Below are positions 1 to 9,387 of a stretch of 35,141 nucleotides of DNA, piece after piece. Under the pieces are notes generated by a model. The model worked only from the letters and a program-made list of their open reading frames with translations. It was not told the DNA's origin and searched no databases. A program made the position numbers and the translations under genes. Numbering within the stretch: the first letter of the stretch is position 1; each line of letters opens with the position of its first letter. The DNA comes from Clostridiaceae bacterium (GTDB lineage Bacteria > Bacillota > Clostridia > Peptostreptococcales > Natronincolaceae), in contig JAHDLO010000040.1 of the NCBI GenBank assembly GCA_018432235.1, forward strand, positions 1-35,141. The letters are read 5' to 3'.

Positions 1-32
1 CAACTTTCACAAAAGAAAGGAGGTGGTGCGGA

Positions 33-131
33 ATGAGTACATATGAAGCTATAGCATTAATGCTAGCCTTCGGTATGTTTCTCTTGAAGCTTATCTCCTA
101 TTTTGATAGGAATAACAACACAAAAAAGTAA
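33..131 (+). CDS. Holin-like type I toxin peptide (32 aa)
   Basis: This short ORF has a strong ribosome site (AAAGGAGGTG) just upstream of its ATG. It encodes 32 residues: a short polar start (MSTYEAIA), one hydrophobic membrane segment (about residues 7-24) and a charged Asn/Lys tail. Length and pattern match the putative holin-like toxins of Firmicutes (TxpA/Fst-like peptides), which insert in the membrane and are silenced by an antisense RNA. The convergent hairpin region directly downstream fits such an antitoxin RNA. The family call rests on sequence style and context. The gene is complete, although the left window edge hides its promoter. Confidence 0.75.
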   Translation: MSTYEAIALMLAFGMFLLKLISYFDRNNNTKK

Positions 132-216
132 ATCACCCTGCCAGCACGCAGAGTGATTAAGTAAGCTTATTCACATTGTGGCAACCGCATCAGCGGTTCC
201 GATTACCTTTATTATA
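130..216 (-). ncRNA. Candidate antisense antitoxin RNA of the holin-like toxin
   Basis: On the minus strand a TATAAT box (211-216) is followed by a small hairpin (stem AACCGC/GCGGTT, 184-198) and then a terminal hairpin (AATCAC/GTGATT arms, about 131-158) that reaches the end of the toxin ORF. Type I toxin-antitoxin loci of this family use a convergent RNA overlapping the toxin mRNA 3' end. No good -35 box is visible and the exact ends are not defined, so this is inferred from layout. Confidence 0.5.
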
Positions 217-268
217 CCATATAGTATAATAAAATAAACATAGTAAAGTAAAAAATATTGACTTTGGT

Positions 269-298
269 CAACTACCCCATTACTCGGGTAGTTTTTTA
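269..298 (+). terminator. Intrinsic terminator
   Basis: An 8-bp stem (AACTACCC, 269-276, with GGGTAGTT, 285-292) is followed by a T-rich run. It sits just before the HD-GYP gene and probably ends transcription from the left. A short palindrome TTGAC-TTTG-GTCAA (258-271) overlaps its left side; its role is unknown. Confidence 0.65.
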
Positions 299-331
299 TT
301 GCAATATATTACAAGGGAGGGATAGCGTAAA

Positions 332-913
332 ATGGAGGCATATAGAATAGAAATGAATAATTCAAAAGTAATACAGCTTCCCGATATACTACATTGTTTT
401 AGGGTGGCATATCTTTCGGAGGCCCTTTGTAAAGCTTTGAATCTCAATAATAAGCTTATAAAAGAAGTTTTTATATCTGCTCTTTTGCATGATATTGGCA
501 AGAGCATGGTAGATTTAAGCGTATTGAATAAGGATGAAAGGTTGACTCAGGTAGAATGGAACTCAATAAAGTATCATGCGGAAATTGGGGGCGTGATTGC
601 AGCTAATATGGGGCAACCCCCAGCCATTGTAAAGAATATCGTACATCACCATGAAAACTATGACGGCAGCGGCTACCCAAGAAAGCTAAAGGGCAGCTGC
701 ATAAGCATAGGAGCGCAGATAATTAGAATTTGTGATACTTACGATGCATTGAGAATGCAGAGGTCTTATAAAAGGGCCTTTAGTCACGAGGAGGCTTTGC
801 AGGAAATGCTAAAGGAGCGAGGAAAGTATAATCCGATTTTCCTTGAGAGTTTCTTAAGTATAGAGTTTGATAAAATAAAGGGAATTGAGCAGTTTACATT
901 GCTCTATTCTTAA
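332..913 (+). CDS. Stand-alone HD-GYP domain protein (cyclic-di-GMP phosphodiesterase type)
   Basis: The 193-residue protein is almost entirely one HD-GYP domain. H21, the HD pair (H53-D54, in HDIGK), H82, the HHHE run (105-108), the DGSGYP motif (111-116) and D135 in the DTYDAL segment are all present, so the metal site and the GYP signature look intact. Known family members hydrolyse cyclic-di-GMP, an intracellular signal for surface behaviour. No sensor or receiver domain is attached. The ATG at 332 has a good ribosome site (AGGGAGGG). The next gene encodes an S-layer-type surface protein only 79 bp downstream, so a link between cyclic-di-GMP and surface properties is plausible but inferred. 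Confidence 0.88.
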   Translation: MEAYRIEMNNSKVIQLPDILHCFRVAYLSEALCKALNLNNKLIKEVFISALLHDIGKSMVDLSVLNKDERLTQVEWNSIKYHAEIGGVIAANMGQPPAIVKNIVHHHENYDGSGYPRKLKGSCISIGAQIIRICDTYDALRMQRSYKRAFSHEEALQEMLKERGKYNPIFLESFLSIEFDKIKGIEQFTLLYS

Positions 914-992
914 TATTAGGATCAGGAAGGAAACTAATAGAGTTCTATACAATAATATAAATATGGACTGATAAAAAGGAGGCTACAAACAA

Positions 993-2255
993 ATGACAAG
1001 CAAAAAAAGAATATGTTTAATATTGATTATTTTTACTACAATGTTTTCCAGTGTTAATGTATATGCCTATGACAATCTGATGGATAATATTAAGTCTGGG
1101 CTTGATGGACTCATCAACAGCGTTATCAATAGAATATCAGATATAAATAGCCATTGGGCAAAGGACACCATAGCAATACTATTTGACAAAGGGATAATAA
1201 ACGGATTCTTGGACGGAACCTTTAGACCCGATAATAACATAACAGTGGCAGAATTTACAAAGATTATTGCTACTTCTAACGGCCAAAGTATAAATGCTGA
1301 CACTAAAGGCGAATGGTATATGCCATATGTAGATGCTGCAACAAATAGAGGAATAATAAGGTCAGGAGAGTTTAAGGCTAGCGATTGGGACAGGCATATT
1401 ACAAGGGGAGAAATGGCAAGAATGGTATCCAGAGCTTTGCCCGATGAAACCCATCCACAAAACCTGCAGGACTATATTGTCCGTATTAAGGACTTTGATC
1501 AAATTGAGGCAAATATGAGGCAGGATGTGCTTTTTGCTTACTATACTGGCATAATGGGGGGATATCCTGATGGAAGCTTTAAGGCCGGGAACAAGGCTAC
1601 AAGAGCCGAGGCCAGCACCATGATAGAAAGGCTTATAACCCCCACCAAGCGGCTGAAAGTCGAAGAAATAAAGAAGCCAATTAACAGGGTGGTCTATCAA
1701 GACGAGCTAGGGTATGGCTACATAGAAGGGCCAGAGGACCAGATTACAGATGAAGTTTATGCATTGGCAAAGTCATTGAAGCCCTTAAGATTTGAGGTAA
1801 TAGCCGACAAAGAAATGCAAGAAAGAATGAAATGGTGGTTCGGGATCTACTATCTTATCGAACATGACATTAAAGAGCTTTGGGATATGGACTGGACCTT
1901 TAATATTATGTGTACCAGCCACCCTGATTTAAATATTGGTGAAAGCTACAACTATAACAAGCAGAAGTATGAAATTACTAAAAAGCTTGATAGTCATTGG
2001 GCAATGAGTGGAACCTTTATTACTTATGCTTCACATGATGTAGATAAAAGAATTTGGTTGCCTATGAGCTTCCATCATTTTGAGAATTATGGCACGAGGG
2101 AATATAGAAGTAAGAATAAGTTTAAAGAAGGGGATATAATAACATATAAAATTAGGAGTAGAAGGCCGTTATCTAATGACCCTTTAAGAGAGAAAACAGA
2201 TGTATACTTTGTCTATGAGCAGATCATATCCGTAAAGTTGAAAGATCTAAGGTAA
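993..2255 (+). CDS. SLH-domain secreted surface protein
   Basis: The 420-residue protein starts with a signal peptide (Lys-rich start, hydrophobic stretch, likely cleavage near VYA-YD at about residue 25). Three SLH repeats follow: about 50-95 (SHWAKDTIAILFDKGIINGF), 105-150 (YMPYVDAATNRGII) and 160-213 (GIMGGYPDGSF, RAEAS). SLH repeats bind pyruvylated secondary cell-wall polymers and anchor proteins outside Gram-positive cells. The C-terminal 200 residues match nothing I recognise. AAAAGGAGG precedes the ATG. The downstream giant surface gene starts 21 bp after the stop, so the two are probably co-transcribed and may act together at the cell surface. Confidence 0.88.
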   Translation: MTSKKRICLILIIFTTMFSSVNVYAYDNLMDNIKSGLDGLINSVINRISDINSHWAKDTIAILFDKGIINGFLDGTFRPDNNITVAEFTKIIATSNGQSINADTKGEWYMPYVDAATNRGIIRSGEFKASDWDRHITRGEMARMVSRALPDETHPQNLQDYIVRIKDFDQIEANMRQDVLFAYYTGIMGGYPDGSFKAGNKATRAEASTMIERLITPTKRLKVEEIKKPINRVVYQDELGYGYIEGPEDQITDEVYALAKSLKPLRFEVIADKEMQERMKWWFGIYYLIEHDIKELWDMDWTFNIMCTSHPDLNIGESYNYNKQKYEITKKLDSHWAMSGTFITYASHDVDKRIWLPMSFHHFENYGTREYRSKNKFKEGDIITYKIRSRRPLSNDPLREKTDVYFVYEQIISVKLKDLR

Positions 2256-2276
2256 GAATCTAAAGGAGTGTATCCT

Positions 2277-5200
2277 ATGAATAAAAGACATATTTCTTTG
2301 ATAGTAGCATTTTCAATGCTGCTATCTTTTTTTAGCTTTAATTATAGTTATGGTGAAGTTGTAGAAAATGGAAGGGTTGCAATTGATTATTTATTAGGTA
2401 ATCCTTTAGGAGGACAAGGGTATAGAGAATTACCTTATGAATCTAAAATGTATCCTGAGCTTGATGTTCATAAGCAAAAGAAGCCAAAAGGAAGATTTTC
2501 CTTATCTTTAAACGGTGGCAGTCAATACGGAATCACAAGAATAGATGGTCCTGAGGACAATCCAAGTGTCGGCATAGGAACAGGCTTTGGGGACGGAAAA
2601 AGCGACTTTACAAACGCTGTCCTATATGCCCAACTGGGGGACACCGTCACCATGGCAAACCTATCTACCCCAGGAACCCTGCCATTAAAAAATATACATG
2701 TTCAGCAGCATTCAGCCATGTTTCCAGTATTGAACAATACCTATCCTTCAGGAACAACGGAAGTGCCTTTAGGGGCAAATTATAAGACACTAAATGCACC
2801 AGGGGAGTACAGGTACTATCTATACGCAATAAACATTGAGGACACACCAAGCGACAATGGAAATCACTGGGCCAGCGGAGCCTCCAGCACAGGAAGTGCA
2901 GCATGGCGAAATACCTTTTTTAAGCAATACTTTACCGCAGTAAAAGTAGTCGTGCCAAGCATACAGGTGCAGGAGCTATACGTAGATGCCGACAATGGCT
3001 TTCAGGAGCTGGAGGCCCCCAACAGTTATGCTAAGACTTGGGGAGAAAGCTACACAGGTACTCATAAGAGCTTTTCCGGCAAGGCTCCAGATGGGGTATT
3101 AATTAGGTACTCTTGGGACTCTCCTGAAGGCTACAATAATCGGGAACACATATCTAGTATTAATGTTAATCTTGATGCCAGCAACCCCAATTTATCAAGA
3201 GAGCAAGTAAAAAGCCGCTTCGATTCAGGAAGGGGCCTTTATTTTATAGTTACCTACTACTACAAAAATCAGCCCAGCTCAATTAATGTTGATTTTGACG
3301 TTATCCATAATTCACAGAATGTAAATAACAGCACCATAAGGGTAGAAAACTTTCCACTGACCATAAATCTATTGGATAAGTCCACTTCCCAAGGAGGAAC
3401 AATTAATAACTGGAATTGGACTAGGTTGAATACACAGACCTATACTACAGAGAGCTTCGCCAGCATAAAGAACCCTACCATGACCTTTACGGATGAAGCT
3501 GCCCTGAAGAAGTATCTGACTGGCAGCGATCAAATGACCGTTAGCCTAGAGGCTAGAGATACGAGTAATAATGTCGGCACTAAGACTAGAACCATAAGGC
3601 TTGATATAGTAAAGCCTGACGCTATGATAGTAATAACCGGCAGTGCTAATGCTGTTAATATTCCTTATGGTGCCACCTGGGCAGAAGCGAATGTAAACTT
3701 TACTATTCGGGCAGCTGGCCTTTCTGCAGGAGAAACTATACTAGAATGGAATACGGAGGTTAAAACGCCTAGGAATGAAGCTTTAGGCTATCGCCTCCCC
3801 ATAAAACATGACAGCACAGCAGCCACGATTACCAGGGCATTGAATACAGACGTCAGTCACACCAATAGGAGAGTTTGGCTGAAAGCAGAGCTTAAAACAA
3901 ACTATGGCACCTACTACGGTGAGGGATATGTAGATGTACCCACAAGCCAGCTGGCCCAGCCCCCAATACCTATTATTGAAGGGCCTATAACGGTAAGTCT
4001 AGGGGATAAGGTTATGTTTGATGGTACTAAGTCCTATAGCCCTGATCCACAGTTCTTCATCGAGGCCCACTGGTGGGAAATGCCTGCAGGGACAACGGTA
4101 CTGACAAAGCATACTGATTATGGCTATATCGATAGGACACAGCCAAGAATTGAAGTGTATTTTACAAGTATTGGCCAAAAACTGATAGAAATGGACGTAT
4201 GGAATAATCAAGGGGTAAGCTCCAGAGATCCGGCACGACATACGGTTATGGTTACGGAACCATATCCAGTAGCCCGTATAACGGTTGGAGGAACCTTGAA
4301 GGAAAATAGGATGTTTACACTAGATTCTGCTACCAGCACAGGGAACGACCTATACCCAATAGATAATACAAAGACCTACTGGACAATAGCACCAGCTGGC
4401 GGCCAAAGTGGAGGGAGTATTAAAGTTGACGGCTCATTGACAGCTACAAAGCTTACAGCCTTGATGAAGGAAGCTGGAGACTACAGGGTTAGGCTATACG
4501 TAGAAAATACCTATGGAAATAGTGATGTAGCAGAGAGAATTATAACCATTGCCCCGGATGAGTCTCCAATAGTAGTGATAAATGCACAGCAGAAGATATT
4601 AAGAAATCCTGACAATCAATTTATGGCCAAGCTGGAGCTGCGGGATGATTCCTACTCTAACGATAGTGATACCATAGCAAAAAGAGAATGGTTTATACGC
4701 TATGACAGCAACAATGACGGCATATTTGAAGGCAGCTGGACCAAGATAGGGGAAGGCAGGAACATAGAATATGATGTAGCTGAGGTAGGGAACTATGAAA
4801 TCAAGCTCTTTGTAAAGGAGGAGTTCGGCCAGCCTACTATAGCCCAATTTGTAACCCCGTATGATAGGAGAAGCAATGAAGGACTAAAAGCTATTGAGGT
4901 CATAAATACACCTCCCATAGTGACCTTTGAGGCCAAGCCTAAGCCTGTCATGGACATTCTGGTTAATGCCGGTGATTCAAAACATGACATAACCGACATA
5001 AAATCTGCCATAACAGAGCATCTGGAGGTGGAGCTGGGGGCTAGGGGGATAGATTACAAAATAACTTATGCTGACAACAAGACAAGTCATAATCTGCATT
5101 TCTATTCTACTGAAAGTTATCGAGATGCAAATAATAAAAATCAGTATGTATTAGCGAAAACCCATATATACACAGGTGAAAAGGAATATCTGTGGGAGAC

Positions 5201-8200
5201 ACCATACCAAATGTATGACCTAACCTTGATGCCAAATAACAGATTATATTTTCTTCAGGATAAACCTGTAGATGGCAGTAGTTGGTATTTCTTAAAGCGG
5301 CTTGTTAAATATTACGACCTTGAAACAGGGGCTATTGTGGAGGTCTTCGACCAGGAAAATGACGATTATAATGATAGGCCCGAAGTAATTAAAAGCCTTA
5401 GACCAGGAGCTAATAACAATGTATATATCGTCGCATATTATTACGGTGGAGGATATGGACATTATAGGAGATATATTTTTTCACCAAATAATACGAAAAC
5501 TTTAGGCACATCTGTAGCATATGGTCATGGCATGGTGGATCGTGAAGATGATTTTCAAGTATTGAAAAATGGATTTACCTTCACAAATGTTCTAAGACCG
5601 GGCTTTTATACCACCAGAATTTTTGGTGGGTATATGGTTCCATCACTATATAATTCATCAGCTACTGTGACAGACAATCAAAATGCATCCTTTGCAATAG
5701 CAGAGAATACAACAGGACCAACTAATACAGCTATGTTTTATAAAACAGAGGAACTACGAAGCCATTTCAATTTATATATAGCTGGACAGGTAGTATTACA
5801 TAATGGTCAGCCTATTCCAAGAGATACAGGGACTACAAGCTATCCATATACATTCGTAAATCACTATTTAGGGGTAGGACGAGATTATGTATATATGCGA
5901 ACTGGCATTAGAATAAATGTTCATACTAAAGCAGTAGAAGAAACACCACTTAAAGCTCCTGTAATAACTACAGGTACAAGTGTTAATAGAATTTATGGAG
6001 GCAGACTTGCTCTTTCTAGCGTTAGCTCCGCTAATGGTATCTATAATTTAAAAGTTATGATATATGACGAAGCTTTAAATAAGATAATATATAATAATAC
6101 TTTTTCAGGTAGAAGGTATTCTTACTTTAATTTACCGCTAACTCCTAATGAGCCTAATGGAATAAAAGATGCAAAGAGCTTAGGGGAAATAGTAGAAGGT
6201 CACGTATGGAGAGAAAACTCACAAAAGTATATCATAAATATCGATGATAGTACCAGAGGGATATTTGACTCACAGAGGGCCAGCTTAAATCAATCTGTAT
6301 CAGATGTGATAAATGTTAATGCTAAAATAATAGGTTTAGAAAAAGTACAGTATGAAGTGAATGCTTTTCCAGCACAGGAAATGCATGTAGTCAGAACTTA
6401 TCCAAGTTCTCCTGCTTCAGTTACCAAATCGATTGAAATAAAAGGGAGAAGTAATAATTATAAGTTCAAACAGATTAGATATAGTATTACAGATAGTGCT
6501 ACTAAACCCAGTACACTTACTAATAATATAAATATAGACACACTAGAACTTAGCAGAAATATTGATGTAGTGCTTCCTAGAAATAGTACAAGGTATCTGC
6601 ATTATGAAATAATAACTCAAAATGGAGATATTATAAGTCGGACAGCTGGACCGTATTCCTATAGGTGGGATTGGGATGACGATGACGAAGGTGATTATTC
6701 ATATTATCCTTCCATTACTTATCCAGATGAAATAACAATAGATTATACAAAACAATCAAATAGAATACTTACAAATTTAGTAGATGGAACAAACATCGTA
6801 ACTGACAATCTAAGCGAATTTATATCTGAGGTAAAGGCACAGATAGTTTATGACCTAGACAACTCCAATACCCAATATATCCTTGTTGGTGAAGAAATGC
6901 AGTACGACTTTAGTTACGAGGATAGAGAAAACGACCCTAAATATGCCGAGCGTTGGAAGTATACTCATGACCCAAGCATATATGAAAACAGCTTAGGTCA
7001 GCTGCCCAACTCAGGCCAATGGTTCCCAGGGCCAATTACAAAGTTCCTATATACTGGACTTTACCATGTGCTATACCAAGGTCAAGATAATCCAAAGAAC
7101 GATGATAGGTTTGACAATTACCGCCTATGGAGCTTAGAGGAGCTTTCTACAACCCTACTGTACGTCCACAGGAGGCCGATAGCGAAGATTAATTATGCCA
7201 TGACCAATTATAACCCTACAACCAAGGAATTTACCTTTAGCTTTACCAGCAGCTCCTACGACCTAGACCACCAAAGCAAACCCAACAGGGGTATAGCCTT
7301 AGAGGACTGGAGCTGGATTAAAGAAGGTGATATAGTCTGGAATACAGGAAAGCCTACAACCTTAAAGGATGGAAATATATATACCGTCAGGCTTCGTGTT
7401 AGAGACTTGGAGGGAGTATGGAGCTACTATGATGTGGTAACGATAGATGTTAGTAATCTACCGCCTGTGGTGGCAGCTAACCCTGACAAGACAAATGGCT
7501 GGTATAACAAGAGCATGGCACAAGCCCAAGGTGAAATGAGGGTAAATGTAGAGGCCAGAGCATTTAATGGTAGAACCATCGAAGAAGTAAAACACTCCTG
7601 GTCAAACTCAGTTACAACCCCTAGCTCATGGACTACAGTGTATCAGGATAATTTTAATCTTACACAATCCAATAACGGCATATGGTATCTGCACCTTATA
7701 GCAAAGGATTCTGATGGAAAGCTGAGTGAGAATGTTGTTGCAGGACCATATCTTATAGACAAGCTAGACCCTACTATAGATGCTAACCCACAAACGTATA
7801 AAGGCATGGGGCCACTGAATGTAACCATCACCGCCACAGATACAGGGGGGAGCGGCTTAAGCAGCATAAGGTACCGTTGGACACAATCAGCTGCAAAACC
7901 TTCAACTGGATGGACAACATTAACACAATCTACAGCAATAACATCACAGGATCAGGATGGCATATGGTATCTTCATATGGAGGCCACAGATAATGCAGGC
8001 AATAGCTTTTATAGAAGTCGAAGCTATGAGATAGATGGACTAAAAGTAAGTGCAACCCTACTTCCCAATCCAGCCATGGCTGGTGATCAGCTGATATTTA
8101 ATATAACGACAGAGGGCTATGCAGAAAGGTTGGAGATATTTGTAGATTCTGATATAATGGCAATGGATAAGCGTGTAGAAATGGGATATTCAGCTCAAGC

Positions 8201-8444
8201 TTATCCGATAACTTCAAATGTGAATGGGGCAGTAAATGTTAAGACAGATATTATTAAGTACGTCCTTTGGGTTACTACTGACGAGACTCTAGATAGATAC
8301 GATTACAGGCTTAGGCCTACCTATAAGTTTATAATTAGAGCCTGGCGAGGAACAAATTTTAAGGAAGTAGAACTAGAACTAGACGTAAAAAGAAACATCC
8401 TAGAGCTTCTCAAGCCAGGGATAAAAGATAAGCACGATAAGTAA
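2277..8444 (+). CDS. Giant secreted surface protein with PKD/Ig-like modules (2055 aa)
   Basis: I place the start at the ATG at 2277, which has AAAGGAG eight bases upstream; the in-frame GTG at 2268 overlaps that ribosome site. A signal peptide covers about residues 1-26. PKD/Ig-like beta modules are visible at about 562-662, 662-760, 765-860 (with DSNNDGIFEG, a possible calcium loop) and 1625-1725. Two related repeats at about 1725-1830 and 1832-1918 both contain GIWYLH; the second also has ATDNAGN. Residues about 942-1522 are more AT-rich and Tyr/Asn-rich and read like a propeller-type module. There is no SLH domain or LPXTG signal, so attachment may depend on the neighbouring SLH protein. 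No enzyme motif was seen; the function is structural or adhesive by inference. Confidence 0.8.
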   Translation: MNKRHISLIVAFSMLLSFFSFNYSYGEVVENGRVAIDYLLGNPLGGQGYRELPYESKMYPELDVHKQKKPKGRFSLSLNGGSQYGITRIDGPEDNPSVGIGTGFGDGKSDFTNAVLYAQLGDTVTMANLSTPGTLPLKNIHVQQHSAMFPVLNNTYPSGTTEVPLGANYKTLNAPGEYRYYLYAINIEDTPSDNGNHWASGASSTGSAAWRNTFFKQYFTAVKVVVPSIQVQELYVDADNGFQELEAPNSYAKTWGESYTGTHKSFSGKAPDGVLIRYSWDSPEGYNNREHISSINVNLDASNPNLSREQVKSRFDSGRGLYFIVTYYYKNQPSSINVDFDVIHNSQNVNNSTIRVENFPLTINLLDKSTSQGGTINNWNWTRLNTQTYTTESFASIKNPTMTFTDEAALKKYLTGSDQMTVSLEARDTSNNVGTKTRTIRLDIVKPDAMIVITGSANAVNIPYGATWAEANVNFTIRAAGLSAGETILEWNTEVKTPRNEALGYRLPIKHDSTAATITRALNTDVSHTNRRVWLKAELKTNYGTYYGEGYVDVPTSQLAQPPIPIIEGPITVSLGDKVMFDGTKSYSPDPQFFIEAHWWEMPAGTTVLTKHTDYGYIDRTQPRIEVYFTSIGQKLIEMDVWNNQGVSSRDPARHTVMVTEPYPVARITVGGTLKENRMFTLDSATSTGNDLYPIDNTKTYWTIAPAGGQSGGSIKVDGSLTATKLTALMKEAGDYRVRLYVENTYGNSDVAERIITIAPDESPIVVINAQQKILRNPDNQFMAKLELRDDSYSNDSDTIAKREWFIRYDSNNDGIFEGSWTKIGEGRNIEYDVAEVGNYEIKLFVKEEFGQPTIAQFVTPYDRRSNEGLKAIEVINTPPIVTFEAKPKPVMDILVNAGDSKHDITDIKSAITEHLEVELGARGIDYKITYADNKTSHNLHFYSTESYRDANNKNQYVLAKTHIYTGEKEYLWETPYQMYDLTLMPNNRLYFLQDKPVDGSSWYFLKRLVKYYDLETGAIVEVFDQENDDYNDRPEVIKSLRPGANNNVYIVAYYYGGGYGHYRRYIFSPNNTKTLGTSVAYGHGMVDREDDFQVLKNGFTFTNVLRPGFYTTRIFGGYMVPSLYNSSATVTDNQNASFAIAENTTGPTNTAMFYKTEELRSHFNLYIAGQVVLHNGQPIPRDTGTTSYPYTFVNHYLGVGRDYVYMRTGIRINVHTKAVEETPLKAPVITTGTSVNRIYGGRLALSSVSSANGIYNLKVMIYDEALNKIIYNNTFSGRRYSYFNLPLTPNEPNGIKDAKSLGEIVEGHVWRENSQKYIINIDDSTRGIFDSQRASLNQSVSDVINVNAKIIGLEKVQYEVNAFPAQEMHVVRTYPSSPASVTKSIEIKGRSNNYKFKQIRYSITDSATKPSTLTNNINIDTLELSRNIDVVLPRNSTRYLHYEIITQNGDIISRTAGPYSYRWDWDDDDEGDYSYYPSITYPDEITIDYTKQSNRILTNLVDGTNIVTDNLSEFISEVKAQIVYDLDNSNTQYILVGEEMQYDFSYEDRENDPKYAERWKYTHDPSIYENSLGQLPNSGQWFPGPITKFLYTGLYHVLYQGQDNPKNDDRFDNYRLWSLEELSTTLLYVHRRPIAKINYAMTNYNPTTKEFTFSFTSSSYDLDHQSKPNRGIALEDWSWIKEGDIVWNTGKPTTLKDGNIYTVRLRVRDLEGVWSYYDVVTIDVSNLPPVVAANPDKTNGWYNKSMAQAQGEMRVNVEARAFNGRTIEEVKHSWSNSVTTPSSWTTVYQDNFNLTQSNNGIWYLHLIAKDSDGKLSENVVAGPYLIDKLDPTIDANPQTYKGMGPLNVTITATDTGGSGLSSIRYRWTQSAAKPSTGWTTLTQSTAITSQDQDGIWYLHMEATDNAGNSFYRSRSYEIDGLKVSATLLPNPAMAGDQLIFNITTEGYAERLEIFVDSDIMAMDKRVEMGYSAQAYPITSNVNGAVNVKTDIIKYVLWVTTDETLDRYDYRLRPTYKFIIRAWRGTNFKEVELELDVKRNILELLKPGIKDKHDK

Positions 8445-8451
8445 AAGGAGG

Positions 8452-8487
8452 CCCTGCGGTCTAACAGCTGCAGGGTTAATTTTTTTG
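8452..8487 (+). terminator. Intrinsic terminator after the surface-protein operon
   Basis: The stem CCCTGC (8452-8457) with GCAGGG (8470-8475) is followed by a run of T. It separates the surface operon from the YdjM-like gene. Confidence 0.8.
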
Positions 8488-8507
8488 ATGAAGGGGAGCA
8501 TTAGAAT

Positions 8508-9089
8508 ATGACAGGTAAAACACACATAGCCATAGGCACAGCAGCTGCATTATATTTACTTCCTGCTGCTGGGGTAAGAGTAGAGCCATTAATGCTTGCA
8601 GGAGCAGTACTTGGTTCACTGCTTCCAGATATAGAACATCCCAAGGCAATGGTAAACAGTAAGATATTACCCATAAAAAGTAAGTCAATGTTGGTGATTA
8701 TGTCAGCTGCCGCAGGTATTCTTTTGATATTGGGAGGATTGGCAGATAAAAGCCTATTAAAACAACTCATAGGAGTCTATATACTAATAGCAGGACAGTC
8801 TAGCCATAGAACCTTTACTCATAGCCTACTAGGCTTGAGTTCGATTGTATATATATCATATCAATTATCTGTTTATAGAGGATTTCAGGGCTTTGCTGCA
8901 GGGCTGGCAGTAGGTACAGCACTACACATATTAGCCGACAGCTTTACAAGTGGTGGAGTATCATTACTTTATCCACTATATAATAAAAGAATAGGCTTTC
9001 CTATAGCAATGAAAACGGGAGGCCTTACAGAGCGAGTAATATTTATAATATCACTTATAGTCGCTGTTATATCAATAATGAGCTTTTAA
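8508..9089 (+). CDS. YdjM-like membrane-bound metal-dependent hydrolase
   Basis: The 193-residue protein begins MTGKTHIAIG and carries the family's scattered His/Asp residues: H6, D41 and H44 in LLPDIEH, H100 and H105 in SSHRTFTHS, and H140 and D144 in LHILADSF. Four or more hydrophobic segments suggest a membrane protein. YdjM-family proteins are predicted metal-dependent hydrolases and are often under LexA control in other bacteria; here a decayed LexA-like box lies downstream, not upstream. AAGGGGAG precedes the ATG. The substrate is unknown. The sequence around the stop codon is repeated 2.5 kb further on (see the direct repeat). Confidence 0.8.
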   Translation: MTGKTHIAIGTAAALYLLPAAGVRVEPLMLAGAVLGSLLPDIEHPKAMVNSKILPIKSKSMLVIMSAAAGILLILGGLADKSLLKQLIGVYILIAGQSSHRTFTHSLLGLSSIVYISYQLSVYRGFQGFAAGLAVGTALHILADSFTSGGVSLLYPLYNKRIGFPIAMKTGGLTERVIFIISLIVAVISIMSF

Positions 9090-9099
9090 CACAAGGCTC
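9077..9099 (+). repeat. 23-bp direct repeat, copy 1 (overlaps the YdjM-like stop codon)
   Basis: The 23 bases running from the last YdjM-like codons through the stop to GGCTC are identical to 11606-11628. In copy 2 the same bases form a terminator hairpin; here the 3' arm and T-run are altered. Similarity resumes further on (9126-9153 versus 11644-11671), so the repeated block is about 75 bp and imperfect. Confidence 0.8.
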
Positions 9100-9125
9100 C
9101 TTGTCATAGTATAAAAAAATTTAAC

Positions 9126-9153
9126 TTTTATACAAACATACATCCGTTATAAT
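9126..9153 (+). promoter_or_regulatory. Decayed copy of the LexA-box promoter
   Basis: The stretch containing CAAACATACATCC followed by GTTATAAT matches the functional-looking promoter at 11644-11671 with a few substitutions and one missing base. The LexA half-sites are damaged (CAAAC and ATCC instead of CGAAC and GTTC). It is probably a relic that marks the left border of an inserted segment. Confidence 0.5.
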
Positions 9154-9249
9154 GCTTCATTGAGGGCTAGAAAGATCTTTAAATAAAAAAACAAAATGGA
9201 ATGTTGTCACTATTTTTATAATTAATTAACGTTATATCTTTAAATTTTA

Positions 9250-9278
9250 TTGACAAATTATTAACGATGATTTACAAT
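9250..9278 (+). promoter_or_regulatory. Sigma-A promoter of the lipoprotein gene
   Basis: TTGACA (9250-9255), a 17-bp spacer and TACAAT (9273-9278) form a near-consensus housekeeping promoter. The implied 5' leader before the lipoprotein start is about 100 nt. Nothing else was recognised in the gap 9090-9387 apart from the relic promoter. Confidence 0.75.
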
Positions 9279-9387
9279 AAAAGGCAATAGATACAAAAAA
9301 TTCCGACATCTACCAACCAGTATCTTGTGTTATTAACCATTAATGATATCCTGTAGAGGTATGAAACGAAAGGAGTAGTGTTTGGTA

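Noticed and set aside
258..286. Promoter starting with TTGACT for the HD-GYP gene
   Set aside because: The expected -10 position falls inside the terminator hairpin and has no TATAAT-like box.
1362..1700. Minus-strand ORF of 112 codons
   Set aside because: It is a shadow of the SLH gene with no ribosome site or sensible protein pattern.
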